A DNA stretch of 64,000 nt from Parus major (lineage: Eukaryota > Chordata > Aves > Passeriformes > Paridae), in NCBI RefSeq assembly GCF_001522545.3, contig NC_031799.1, forward strand, positions 39,306,921 to 39,370,920. Reading direction: 5' to 3'. Shown here piece after piece: positions 1 through 12,700 of this stretch (its first letter is position 1; the number at the start of each line of letters is the position of its first letter). Made by a program: the position numbers and the translations under genes. The notes beneath the pieces were generated by a model, which did no database searches, was not told the DNA's origin, and saw only the letters and a program-made list of their open reading frames with translations.

Positions 1-458
1 AAACAGAATTATTCAGTATATTATGGTGTCAGAAATAAGAGATGCACTCTGGACTGCACTGGTAAAGCTAAGTACTATCCACATGTGAGCATTGGCAAGC
101 TCAGAATGTTTGTGAAGGTAAGCTCGCATCGAGACAAATTTAAAAAAGTCCTTGGTTTCTCTGTCCATCCTCTATGTAGAAAGCACATGTGGGTATTGAC
201 CAGGGATAATACAGGCATCCTGGCCAAAACTTTCTCACAATCAAAAATGTACCTAGAAATTAAACTGTGTAGGACCTGTACTTCAGATAACCTAAAGGAC
301 ATGGTATTTATGTACTAATATAACTTTTACTATATATACTATGTATGCACTATAAAACAGAATACTAAATAATATGCCCAAACCTTTACCTATGTTGTGT
401 ACCCACTGCAGTAAATATAATTATTAAAAATATTACTTAAACAAATACAAATACAAAT
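1..458. other. Intron sequence, no gene seen
   Basis: AT-rich unique-looking DNA in the intron downstream of the CNTNAP exon. Two short overlapping open frames near 75-318 on opposite strands have no recognisable motif and no splice context, and I treat them as chance. The last 20 bases before the gap are AAATAC-type repeats. Confidence 0.6.
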
Positions 459-513
459 NNNNNNNNNNNNNNNNNNNNNNNNNNNNNNNNNNNNNNNNNN
501 NNNNNNNNNNNNN

Positions 514-548
<35 letters not shown>

Positions 549-549
549 C
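440..549. repeat. Microsatellite with an assembly gap (55 N at 459-513)
   Basis: The left flank is a short run of ACAAAT units and the right flank (514-549) a run of ACATAT units. The 55 Ns lie between two different hexamer-like repeats, so the true array length and any transition between repeat types are not recorded. Confidence 0.9.
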
Positions 550-3485
550 TTAGCTGCAAGTCCCCATTCAGTGTTTAATGACAAGTACTGGAACAGGACT
601 AAACCTGAATAGTTTTGTAAGAAGAAAAATTGCAGTACTAGTGTACCTCCGGATGCGTCTAACTTCATCATGTGGTTTATGAATTCTATTACCAACACCA
701 GAAAAAGCAGTTGAACAAAACAGCGTGAAGTAATTTGGGACTGTTTGTACAAAATACTGCATAAAAATCACACTTCCAGATTAACACCTCTCCCATTTCC
801 ACCCAATATTTCTAAGTTACATCAAAGTTCATTTAGCAGTTTAAACTATTTACATCTCAGTAAAAAAAATAATTTAGTACACAGTACAAGTACACGTCAA
901 TTGACATGTTTTCTAAACATGAATCCAAACACTCAGATTCATCCTTCTCATCCTATTACCACTGTGGCGAGTTATTGTTAGTCTATTGAAGTTGCTCCTG
1001 AAAGTCAACAGGTTTGAACTGTTCAGTTAAAGTGAAAAAATGTGAAAGTCCTTCACCCTTACCAGAGAATACTCTATCAGAAAATTGCCTCCTTTCCTAG
1101 ATGCCCACATTGCAATTATAGAAAAAATGATCCTAGAGGTTTAATTAACAGATTTTTAAGACTTTATTGGTTATAAACAATAAAAGCTGGCTGACATGTT
1201 TCATATGAAATACAAACTATAGCCTTATAGTGAGAAGCCCTGTGCCATAAGTTATTCACTGTATTTTTCACTAGATCTTCTCTCTGAGTTGTTTGAAGAT
1301 ACAGTTGAAATATACTTGTGTTACCTTAAATTGATCAAAACACACAGCAGTTATACATACTCATAAATCTGTGTTCATAAAGTGTTCATAAAATCCTTTG
1401 TTAAAAAAGGACAGCACATGATAATGACAATGTGATTAATATAGACTAGATAAACAGAAAAAAAAAAAAATCAAACAGAAAAAACTTGGCAGAAAACCAT
1501 ATAAATTGTTGTTCCAGTCAATGTTCACTGTTTGTAACACCTAGATCCCCACTACTGCACTAGTGTACTTACAGCTTTCCATCACTGTCACTCGGAGACA
1601 GGATAGTGGGGTAAATTGCATCAATATTCTTTCAGTATATTTCTTTCTCCTATGTCTTTAAATTTGGTGTTTTATTCACTGTCATGGCTCTTCCTCTTTT
1701 TTTTGTTTTACACTGTGTGAGTAGAATATTAGCATAACTTTACATAAAAGAACAGCTCCAGAATTAAGAGACAAAAAGAGGATGAGACCATACTTGCCAA
1801 TTGATTTGTCAAAGGTGATACCTGATATTTGTAAATGGACTCTAGATATTCCTTCTGCCTTTCTGGTTTTTTGGGGGTTTATTTTGGGGGGTTCTTTTCT
1901 TTTTTCTGTTTTTTGTTGAGGATTTTGTTCTTTTTGAGAAAAAATTGCTTTCATATAATATAGAAGAGGAAAATGTCAATATATTAAATTAAGCTAATGG
2001 AAAAAGGTTGTGGGTTGTTTTTTTTTTTTTTCATGTTACAGTAGTAGCAGTTGGATATAGCATTGAGAGGTGCATAAAAGTGTATGAATCTAGGGCCCTT
2101 GAACTGTTACTGTCAAAAGAGGTTTATCAACACCTAGCCATGTTCATTTGAAACTGTGCTTAATATCATGTGTTTTCTGTCTTTCTTTTTTCCTTACATG
2201 TTCAATATAGCTGAAATAAAAAGGCAATTAATTTTCCAGATGACGTGGTATGGGGACTAATAAATTTAAAAAAAACCAACTTCTTGTAAACCACCAAAGG
2301 TGTTTTGAATTCTCCCATCTACCTTATTTCCTTTCATTCATTCAGATGTAGTAAAATATTCTATGTGAAATAACTTGTCACCATCAGAGGGAGCTCTTGT
2401 ATTGACACAAGTAGGCACAGCATTCTCCCTTTAAAAATTATAACAATTCTTCTTATAAAATTCCAATATGTAGTATGAATCTACTATGTTTTATTTATTA
2501 ATACTTAGTCACATGGACCTCAGAGATATTCCTGAAAATTGCAAATATGAATGCATTTCGTAATAGTGTTTCTGGAATTCTACATAATCTTTAACAACTC
2601 TAGAAAGAGTTAAAGCTTACGCTTTATCTGAAACTAATATTATAGATATTGTTTTTATAATATGGATTCATAGTCAATGAATTTAGATTCTGATATTCCA
2701 AAGGTAACTGAGATGATCTCAGAAGGTAACAACCAAAGTAGTTTTGGTAGTTTTTCACTTTTTCCTCTCTTGTTTTTTAATAAATCCATTTAAAAAAATC
2801 CGTAAAATATGAATACATTGAATTTTGAACCTCGGCTAAAGTCCAACTGTCTTTTCTGCTTTCAAATTAATTTGAAGTTTAGGCACTACTCTTCTACATA
2901 AACTAATGTTTTTACTAGTGGTATTTAATCTGGAGTACAAAATTTATATGCTTAGAAACAATTAACTTGGTAAATGTCATGAAATAGTTTCAAAGAGCAG
3001 CAACATATTTAACCTGTTTATTCCACATATTTGCTTGCTAAAATAAAATTGGGGGTGAAAAAAAGTGCAGATAGTATAGCTCTTATTGTATGAAATTTAT
3101 GTAGGAATCACAATTCACTATTCTACTTCTGTAACATATGACATAACCCAGAGACTACCAGAAAGGTAATTCAGTCAATTTATAACTAAAATACATTTAG
3201 TGTAACAGCCGTGTATGAAATCCACTGAAATGTCAAAACGGTATGTGGGAATTCTGTTTGCTCAAAGCAACTTGAAAAAAACCCAAAACTTTATTAATAT
3301 TACAGCACACATTTTCTTTTCATAAAATTTCACACCTTGCTTTGAAATGAAATTAAATTATTAGAAAGAAAGAAACCTTATTAACTATGCAACATAGAAA
3401 TGGCACGGTAAATACTCTTATGTTCTGAGGATAATAAATAATAAAATAGTTCAATAAAAAGGTTTCCTACTAAATTATTTCTGTG
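550..3485. other. Intron sequence, no gene seen
   Basis: AT-rich sequence with homopolymer runs, including A-runs near 1459 and T-runs near 2018, and two G-runs separated by a short T-rich spacer near 1872-1892. No coding, RNA or repeat family is recognisable. Confidence 0.6.
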
Positions 3486-3491
3486 GCTTCT
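3486..3491. repeat. Target-site duplication, left copy
   Basis: GCTTCT directly before the LTR. It is identical to the copy at 3771-3776. Confidence 0.8.
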
Positions 3492-3770
3492 TGTCGCCCT
3501 GAAAACTCAGCTTCTGAGCTCGCTGACATGGTTTTCTAAGGACTTTCCCAGGACAGTAACTGTAAACATAGATATGTGTACATTCTTTCTGTTACACGTC
3601 TTGTGATGGACATCTCTCATGGCCAGTGCAGTGGGAAAGTGTTATCCTGACCATCCAATCCCTGGCCGTGGTCAGAAGCCTATAAATCCTGGGAGGAAAA
3701 ATAAACTCTGCTCTTTCTGCACCACACCTCAACCTGTGTGCGTGTGATCTATTGATCTTCAGCGGTAACA
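3492..3770 (+). mobile_element. Solo LTR of an endogenous retrovirus, with target-site duplication
   Basis: The 279-bp unit begins TGTCGCC and ends GGTAACA, so it has the TG...CA ends of an LTR. It is flanked by a perfect 6-bp direct repeat, GCTTCT, at 3486-3491 and 3771-3776. Inside is a TATA box (TATAAA, 3681-3686) and, 14 bp after it, a polyadenylation signal (AATAAA, 3700-3705), both reading on the plus strand. No internal retroviral genes remain, so it arose by recombination between two LTRs. A 6-bp duplication and short LTR fit alpha/beta-type (ERVK-like) avian elements. It lies antisense to the CNTNAP transcript. Confidence 0.85.
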
Positions 3771-3776
3771 GCTTCT
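3771..3776. repeat. Target-site duplication, right copy
   Basis: GCTTCT directly after the LTR. It is identical to the copy at 3486-3491. Confidence 0.8.
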
Positions 3777-6700
3777 CATATATAATGTCTCACAATTTCT
3801 ACCTTTAGAGAAATTACTATAAATGAATTATTTTTCAATTTAAACCTCTAAATCCAGTTATGGATTTAGACTTGTGTATAATACCAAGTTAACATGACAA
3901 TATGTTTCTTAGTTACTACAACATCAGTCAAATATCTCATCCATTTCACCAAAAACCTTAGTGGCAAATTTCACTTTTCTTTTCACATTGGGCTTGCCAT
4001 TCAGATAATTAGAAAATCCTTCAAAAGCAACCAACTCCCATACTCTTAGATTTACTCTGATGAAAGGTAAAATGAAATGAAAAGCCAAAGAAACTCACTG
4101 AGATTAAATGTTTTGGATATGATGTGAACAATGAGGCTCTAAGAATGTTCTGTATACTAATACTAATTCTGTGCAAAAGTGTTCAGCAAATGCATATTAA
4201 GGTTGCATTCATTAGTTATGAGGGATTAGTAAAAATACGTGTGAATTACTTCCTATTAAGAACATTTAGAATACAAAAGTAGAGCTCCAGTTTTCCTGCA
4301 ACATCGGCATTCACAGTGGAGCCTACTGCTCTAATAGGCATCAGATGCCTCAGAAATGCAAAGTCTGCACTGTAAACATACTACTAGATCACTTAGGAAT
4401 ATTTACTAGAGTGCTCTATTTGAGCCCCAAGGATGTGTCTTAAAATACACACTGAATGCAATAAAACCAAGTTCCTAGTTATTTGTTATATGGAGAATTC
4501 ATTTCAGACACAGACTTCAGGTATTTGGATATCCTAAGCAGCAAAGTAATTGTAGTTCATTCTTTCTGGTACTTCTGTGCATTTAAATACAAATGAATGA
4601 CTAGCAAATACCAGAGACCAGGAAACATGGCATGCAATGAGAGCAAACTGGAACACATGATGGGCAGCCAGCCCAATGTGTTATAATTTATACATTTACA
4701 TCTCCTCCACAGCATATTTTACTTCATCTTCTCAGTCTGCTAAGGTAAAAAGGCAGAAAAACAAAAAAAAAAAATAAAAAAAATTAAAAAAAAATTAAAA
4801 TTGTATCAGGAGCTGACAATGTTTAGACTTCAGCTGTCCCAGCTCCTGTATCCCAAGTCCAAGTTACACTAGTATTGATTTCCCTCAGAGAAAGGTAGAG
4901 TCCCTAGTGTTACTGCATGTATCACTGAGATCTAGCTCTGTGCTAAGGCTATGTAAGAAATGCATAACCCAGAAGAACCCAAAAGTATATATCTTAAGGA
5001 TGCAACAGGGTGAACATAGCACTGAATTTCAAATTTTAAAGGTCTTTTACAGTTTTTCAACTCTAATAGTCAGAAATCAGACTTTACATGGTATAAATGG
5101 GAATAAATTTCACTTAGTGCACATGACATCACTAACCATAACTCTGCTTCTTCAGAGGTGGTGACAATATATGGGAATAAAGCTGGTAATTTGCGATGCT
5201 AATCTCTTTAGTTTATGTAAACATAGCAAAAATTTGGTTGTACCTCTATATGTACATTTATCACTAAGGGTTAAAGCATATACAGACCAAGGAAAATGAG
5301 TTAAAGCTCACATAGACTGTAAAATCCATACTGCAAGACATTTAACCTTAAACAATCAACCACTTTCTTTCAATAATTAACTGCTTTCTGGAGAAAGTGG
5401 CATTGAATATACATATTAAGGATGTTTCTTTATGTTAAAAATAATCCATCTTAAATGAAAGAACCAATAAATTCTGTTTTCATTTGGTATTCCTAGAAGG
5501 AGGCTCTCATGCCAGCAACAAGCTTGTGAGACAAAAATGAAGCCACACAACTCTCAAAAAGTAAAAGTGTTGCCAGTTTCTAATATCATAATTTCCAAAA
5601 TACTCAATTAACATTTCACACTTATGAAATGCTTGAAGACTGAGAGACAGCGAAAGTAATTTTTGCATGGCACTGGAAATTATGATCAAATGACTACAGG
5701 TACATGGACGGTCATTTCTCTCAAGCTAAATTATTCTTTGCTCAAGAGTAGTCTGGAAATTAATTTTTATTTAATTAGCTTTAATACTCAAAAAAAGACC
5801 AGGTGGGAACAGCTTTTCTAAGTGAAAAAAAAAAAACCCCTCCAGATTGGAATGGGGAAAGTCCATTTTTAAACCAAAATTGTGGATAGATCATCATGGC
5901 TTCCTATATAGTAGCAAAAGAAAATAACTAAAGATTTTTTTTTTATTTTTTTTTCAGGTAGACATTGCTTGTGGAAGTTAGAGCTCCATAAAATACTGTT
6001 TTCTTTTACAAGAATCTTAAAAATAAGAATGCTAGTTCTTTGACTAAATGTTTGTGACATGAGATTAAATTTCAAACAAATTTTTATATTATTTTTGATG
6101 TTTAGAAGCCTGCAGTAATCTCTAGGAAAGAATGTGATAAATTAATTTTTACTGCTTTAGGTTTTTTTGTCATATTTCAACCTAGAGGATCTTGCTTCCA
6201 TTGTAACATCTTTAATTGCCTTTGTCGCACACTGGTGCTGTAGAATGGTTGCAAATTAAGCTATTTCAAGTGGATAAATTTAGTTTGCATCACTACCTGC
6301 TTGGTGCATCTGGAAGAAAAAAAGCAAAGTGCAAGGCAGAAAATTATCAAGAAAGGGAAAATTATCCTCTTACACCTTGAGAAAACAATGCATCTGAAGA
6401 GATGAACTGATTCTGAAATACTTTTTGAAAAACATTCAAACTGAGCTCTAACTAAATGAGAACCTATTGGAATTCAGATGTATATCTAAATCTGAAATCT
6501 AGTAATGGGCTCATCTTTAATTTTTTTTACTTTTTTATTTAGTCTCCTGTAGGGGTTCTTGGGGAAAAAAAATAATTATCATGTGACTGTTGTAACAAAC
6601 ACAAAAATCTGTCTCAATGTTTCCCCCAGCTGAATTAAGGACACGTAAATTTGCAGAGATGCATATTTGTAAAATTGTTCTTACTCCATTTTATAAATAC

Positions 6701-9700
6701 AAATTGCATTAGACAAAAGTTATTCTACTGAGGACCATTTTCTCTTTCATTTGCAACCAACCTTTAAGTGCACATAGTTTAACTGACAATTCACTCTTAA
6801 TGCCAGCAATACTTCAGGTGCTATCATATTTCATACATAAAAGGCAAAAAGAAATAATAAAAGCGTTGCTGACATCTGACCACAGGGACACTCTACTGAA
6901 GACAGTTTAAAAAACATTTTGTCACTACACTGGAGAACAGCTTATTCCTTCCCTCTGATAAGTGTATTTCAGTATGTGTGTGCTGCAGTAGAAACTTCAT
7001 TCTATTTCCTAAGGAAGGCCAAAATCTGGAAACAAATAAATCAAGATAAAGATCAAGCACAAAGATGCCTGATCACAATTCAGCGAGGAGTGATTTCCTT
7101 GGAGAACTGAGAGAGCAAAGGTTAGAAACAAATTTCTAGATAGCAATACAATATAATTAACTGAACAATTACAAAGTAATTCACCAGTGCCTTTTACAAC
7201 TACTGGGGGCAGATGAACATTTGGGGAAAGGAAGGCAATGAAACACTTCATCAGTTCATATGGTCCTTCCATGTGATATTGAGTGATCCACTCACAGAAA
7301 TAGGAAATACCCACAGAAGTCAAATCACTCATTCTCGAGATCATTCTCAAGTTTATAATTCTTGAGATCTAATTTTCTTTGAAAGCTGGTAGTTCATACT
7401 TCATGACAGCTATGTAAGTATTTTTTTTTCTTTTAACCTATGTTAAAAGCTATGAATTAAATCACTCTAACATATAATCTGTGCCTTATAACAGGCACCT
7501 TCTCTTTAAAGCAAGGAATTGTTTGCTCCCAAAAACCTTTGTTGTCATTGAATAAATCAATGATCATGCTAATTATAAAAGCAGGCTGTTTCTGTTAGGG
7601 AAATTATCAGCTTTGCACCAGAAGTAATGTCAAAATGAGCACAGGAAATAGACATGACAATTCAATATGGTATCATTTGTAAATATTTTTACATCTGTCA
7701 GAAAATGGAAGTCATTCTTCAACTGTCAAGCAATATTTCAAATTATCTTCAAATAACACAGAGTGAGTAAAAGACTTTTAATACTTTCAAAATGAAAATG
7801 TCATTCACATTGTATTTAAAATATTAATAAATGTCACACTTTGTTATCTCATTTTTTTCAAACCACAAAGTAAAGAAGTTTTGTAAGTATTTCTAAAGAG
7901 TATTGCTGTTTGGTAATTGTATTTCAAGTACATACAATTCTGCACAAACATTTGAAATAAATACACATTTAAAAAACCCAACAAGAAGAAACACACAATG
8001 CAATCATGGATTACCAAAAACATTGATTTGCTAGGTATTACATAATCACTTAATGTAATTCTTAAATAAGTTACCATTATTTTAATACGCTTTCAATTTT
8101 AAGCTATTTATTATAGATTAAAACGTGGGTTTTCTTAAGATATGTGACTACTACTAAATTTTTTTATTCTAAAATATTATTAATTGAAATTCAAATAAAA
8201 AAAACAAACAAACAAAAAAAAAAAAAACCCAAAACCAGTCATTCAAACTTCTCAGACTCCGCTTTGCCCACTTCGTTTCTTTCTAAGTCTGTATGAAATT
8301 TTGTGTCACTATGTCTGTGTGAAGTCTGTCCTAAGCGGAGTCTTATGAGGACAGTATTCACTAGGAATGCACAAAACTTCCTCACACCTCTTCCACACCT
8401 AAAAAGGCACGTGGTCATGCTGACTGTCAATCTGACTGGCCTTTTCTTGTTAGTTGGTAAAGAATAACATTTAAATTACCATCTCTCATACAAAGATGGC
8501 AACTCCAGAAGTTGGTAGTCTGTAGTGATCAGCTATTTATGCACACAGGACTGTAGGCCAAGAACCATCCTCATCTTGCCAGAGGTAGAATACACTGAAA
8601 AGAAACTGAGGAGAAAACGGTTCTGCCACAGGTAATAAATTCTAGGACCACAATTAGGAGCTGGAACGATTGAAGCTGTTAAATGAATATGAAACACAAA
8701 CTTACAGGCCTTATTCTACAGTTTTTTTGCTCTTTACAGATGAAGACTATGAAAGTTGGTTTTGGAACATTAATCAGCTGTGAGTTTATGTGCTGTATTG
8801 TTTATGTTATTGGCATGACTGGATATTTTGATAGAGATAAATAATAAAAATAGCATCTATTTCAGACTGAATTTACAAATTTACCTGCATTCTAAAAGAG
8901 AAAGTAAGATATCCAACAGAGAAGTAATTAAACAAGATCCCCACTTGTATGCCTGGCTTTCCCTCCTGTAACCCTATTAGGCAAAAGTAATTACTCATCC
9001 AGCATATTAGATGGATAAATCAAGTCTTTTTATTTGACATTTTCTTCTAAGGTCTGATGTGGCTCTAACAGCATTTAAATGCTAAAGATCAGTATGGAAA
9101 ATTCTGCAACAGAAGTCTGACCCCATCTAGACCTATTTGTGCATATACATTTGTGCAACACAACAGAGACTCAGGAGTACCAGAAAAAGTGGCAAAGTGA
9201 TTGCAGAAAATGAAAACATATAGTTCTTAATCACTGAAAATAAGAGAAAATATCCATTGCCTCATAAAGGATGCTGTAAATGACTTCAGACTAGCTCCCT
9301 CTTACCACTCAGTCCAAAATGTTGAATGCTTGACTCTATGTTTGGGGATGAAATCCCCACTTGGACTACTATGCAGAAGATTCAGAACATTTTTAAGCAA
9401 TAATTATTAAAAAAAACCTAAAACCAAAAAACATACAATCTTACATAATTTTCTAATAATCTTTCATGAATTTTGTAGCTTTTTTACTTGCACGATAGAG
9501 GTAAGCTGCTGCTGCGTTGTCTACTATGTGTTTGCTTTATAAACACAAAATTAAAGAAAGGCTTTTTTGGCAAGGTTTCTTCTAGGAATAGAAACTTCTA
9601 TATCAAGCAAAGAGCTATTGCCACCTGAATTTGCACATAGGACAAGGCTGCTACCTAACTTTTAAAGCTTCCTTTTCTTCAAGGCTCTTTTTTTGATCAA

Positions 9701-12700
9701 GGCCTCCTAGAAAGTCTCTTGGCAGCCTATATCCTTGCTGCTTTCTGCACCTTACCAGACTGAGGATCAACTTTCAGAAATTCAGAAATCTCATCAAATT
9801 CTGATAGGACTATTCCATGGTTTTACAGTCTAGCTTTTATCATGCTCACAAAGGAGTAAATTGTGTTCTCCAACTTCTTCTGAGGTCTTTGACAGATGTC
9901 ACTGATTGCAATAAAAAGAGAACCATCAATTTCTATTTTGTCCCAGTCGTAACCTTTCAAATCACAGCCAAACCTACAAACAGCATTATAAACCTAAAGA
10001 TTACCTTGAACCTCGATTTCTGTGGTTTTCTCCAACTGTGGCACAAGGAAGAGATATCCAGTTCCAGCTCAGTAAAACTAAATTAACAGTGAAACTCATC
10101 AGAGCTGTGCAAGAAGTGTAACAGATCTGAAGACTTTGAGCTGCTCATGCAGAGATCCTTGCTGGCTGCCCTAAGTGACATGAATATATCTTCAGCTTAG
10201 AAGGCAGTCAGTGTCTCCACCCTGGGAGGACACTGCAGTTGTAACAACCAGATGCCATTTTCTGGCCACATCAGGTTGCTTTCATAGTATGCTACTCTTC
10301 TCAATCCTTGCAATACATTCAACCTTCATGCTGTCAGAGATTTTCTCCCTGTCACGTGAGCCTTGTCATCGTACTGTTCATCTCAGTAAGAAGGCTTGAG
10401 TATGGGGCCTACAAGCTACACTCATACCCTGACAAAAAACTTGTCCTACACAACTAAATTGTATTTCAAACATGGACTTCAAGTCTTACTATTACTTGTA
10501 TTATTGAAAATACAGGGATGTTTGGGAAAAAATACGAAGTGTTATAAATGGAATTTCAATCCATGCCACAAAAAATCAGCTAAAATTGACCCACTGCTTC
10601 AGCAAATCCTAAAATAGGACAGTATTAGAGATATTCCTTCCATGTTAAAACTAACCTCAAAATCAACCTTGATCAAAATCAAGTCTGAAAATTAATTACA
10701 GGCTTCATCTACAACAGAAAACATAGTAAGCGTAAGACTTTTTCAATAGTATACTCATCATGAAGTGCAAAAAAGAGGAAAAAACACCAGAAAAATACCT
10801 ACTTGTTAAATTGAGAATATTTATTATTCTGATACGTGTCTAAGGAAGCACTTTTGCTCAGCTTCATAATTCTTAAGCATAATACTGCTTTGTAATTCCA
10901 TTGATATCACCTAAACTGACTGCATTTTTAACATAGAAAAGATCTGATCTCATATAAAGAAAATACTAAGACAACATTTTAAAATAATTCTGTTAAGGAG
11001 AGTATTTTCTTTTAAAATAATAAAGATTTGGTTTTTATTAGAGAAATTAGAAAAAATAGAAAGAAAAACATGTCAGATGAAAGAACAAAGTATGTGGAAA
11101 ATGTGCCATAACAAACCAATAATGCAAGTTAGAATAATTGCAGTGTGCTTTATTTAGACTGAGGAATGCATGCATGAAGAATCAACTACTCAAGCCCTCC
11201 TTAAGTAAAATCTGTTTGTCAGAAAATTAGCTATGGATACTTAATCCAATTAAGAACTTAGCTCTTTTTTACTGTTTCGCTCCATCAAACTAGAATTTGG
11301 CAGTCTTAATTATTTCTCATCTTCATATTTTCAGGAAGTTGGTTTGTGCTTTTGGAGATTTGTTAGTTTTTTTATTCTTTTTACCTCCTCTGGGGTATTT
11401 TATAACTTGTTTATTTTGTTTATTTGTATTTCTTATTTTAAAAGTCAGTTTACTAACTACATGTGTTTTTTTTATTTCTGAAAGGAAAAAAAGCATGTGA
11501 TAGAGAAAAACTAAAAATAATTAATTTTTAAACAATTAATACAATGCAAGTGCCTTTGCAATTTGTAATTTTATTTATCATTTAAGAATTTCTTTTAAAT
11601 AGGCTACCTTAGGATGTGAAAGAATGGAAACTAAGAAAATATCAAACTTAAAAATATTAATGTTTTATATTGTTCCTGCCAATTTTAAATATATTTAAAC
11701 GAATTAGCTTAGCCTTCATTAAAAAGATGTATGATTGTTCTTCTTTTTCTCTACACTAAATCTCTTTCTATATGAATTTGAGGTTGAATTTGAGAAATTG
11801 AATGAACTATTCATAAGAAAAAATTTAATCACATAAATGGATTCAACTTTTAATTATTAAGAGATGTTTATCATTATATCAAAGTACAGCAGTGCTTTTC
11901 ATTAATAAAGTTCTCCTAGCTTACAACAACAACAAATATTATTTTTGCCATGCAATTTATTTATATTATGTACACTATATTCCTATATGCCTTTTTATAT
12001 TTTTCTGCACCTGGGACCACACATATTTTGCAGTCTTGCAGAAACTACCACTAAAGAGCTCAGATTTTTCCTGCTGGCATTCATGACAATATCTCTCAAA
12101 CTTTAAACTTTTCCTGTCTACATTGCCAGAGGCACAGTACTTCTTGTTCCTAAGGCATAGCATCACAAATAGAATTGGAGTGGTTGCAGTTGTTCAAAAG
12201 ATTAGATCCTGCACTAAAATAATTCTGACAGAGGATTTTTTTTTTCAAGCTTTTTGGTTTTAATATTAGTTCTTTGCTATATGGAAGATAGTAACTGCAC
12301 TGAGTATCTGGAGTACCTAACAAAAATACACCTCTTCTTTTTAAAGACTATGATCTTCTAGCCTTCCTAAACTAAAGTTGGTACAGGTTCTTCACTTCTC
12401 CAGACTAATTTCTATTCCATGTTAGATATTTTTCATGTAGGATTTTTTGACTTGAATAAAATTTGTAACTGAGATAACACAGTGGAATGAAAATGTAATT
12501 TCAACTCCACACAACACTAATTAACCAAACTGTAATGAAGACTCCATATGAACAACAAAATCTGTCTTCAAACAAATTATAATAGCACTATGATAAATAT
12601 TGTCTAAACAGATAAGAGCCACAGAAAATACCACAGTGTCATTATCCATTATTCAAACATCCCAAACTTTGTATCAAGGATGTGTTTGCCATATATTCAA

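Noticed and set aside
390..752. 120-codon frame reading through the N gap
   Set aside because: The frame crosses undefined bases and a hexamer microsatellite, so the translation has no meaning.
9817..10617. Series of plus-strand frames in a slightly GC-richer intron part
   Set aside because: The three frames are separate, carry no recognisable motif and have no splice signals linking them.
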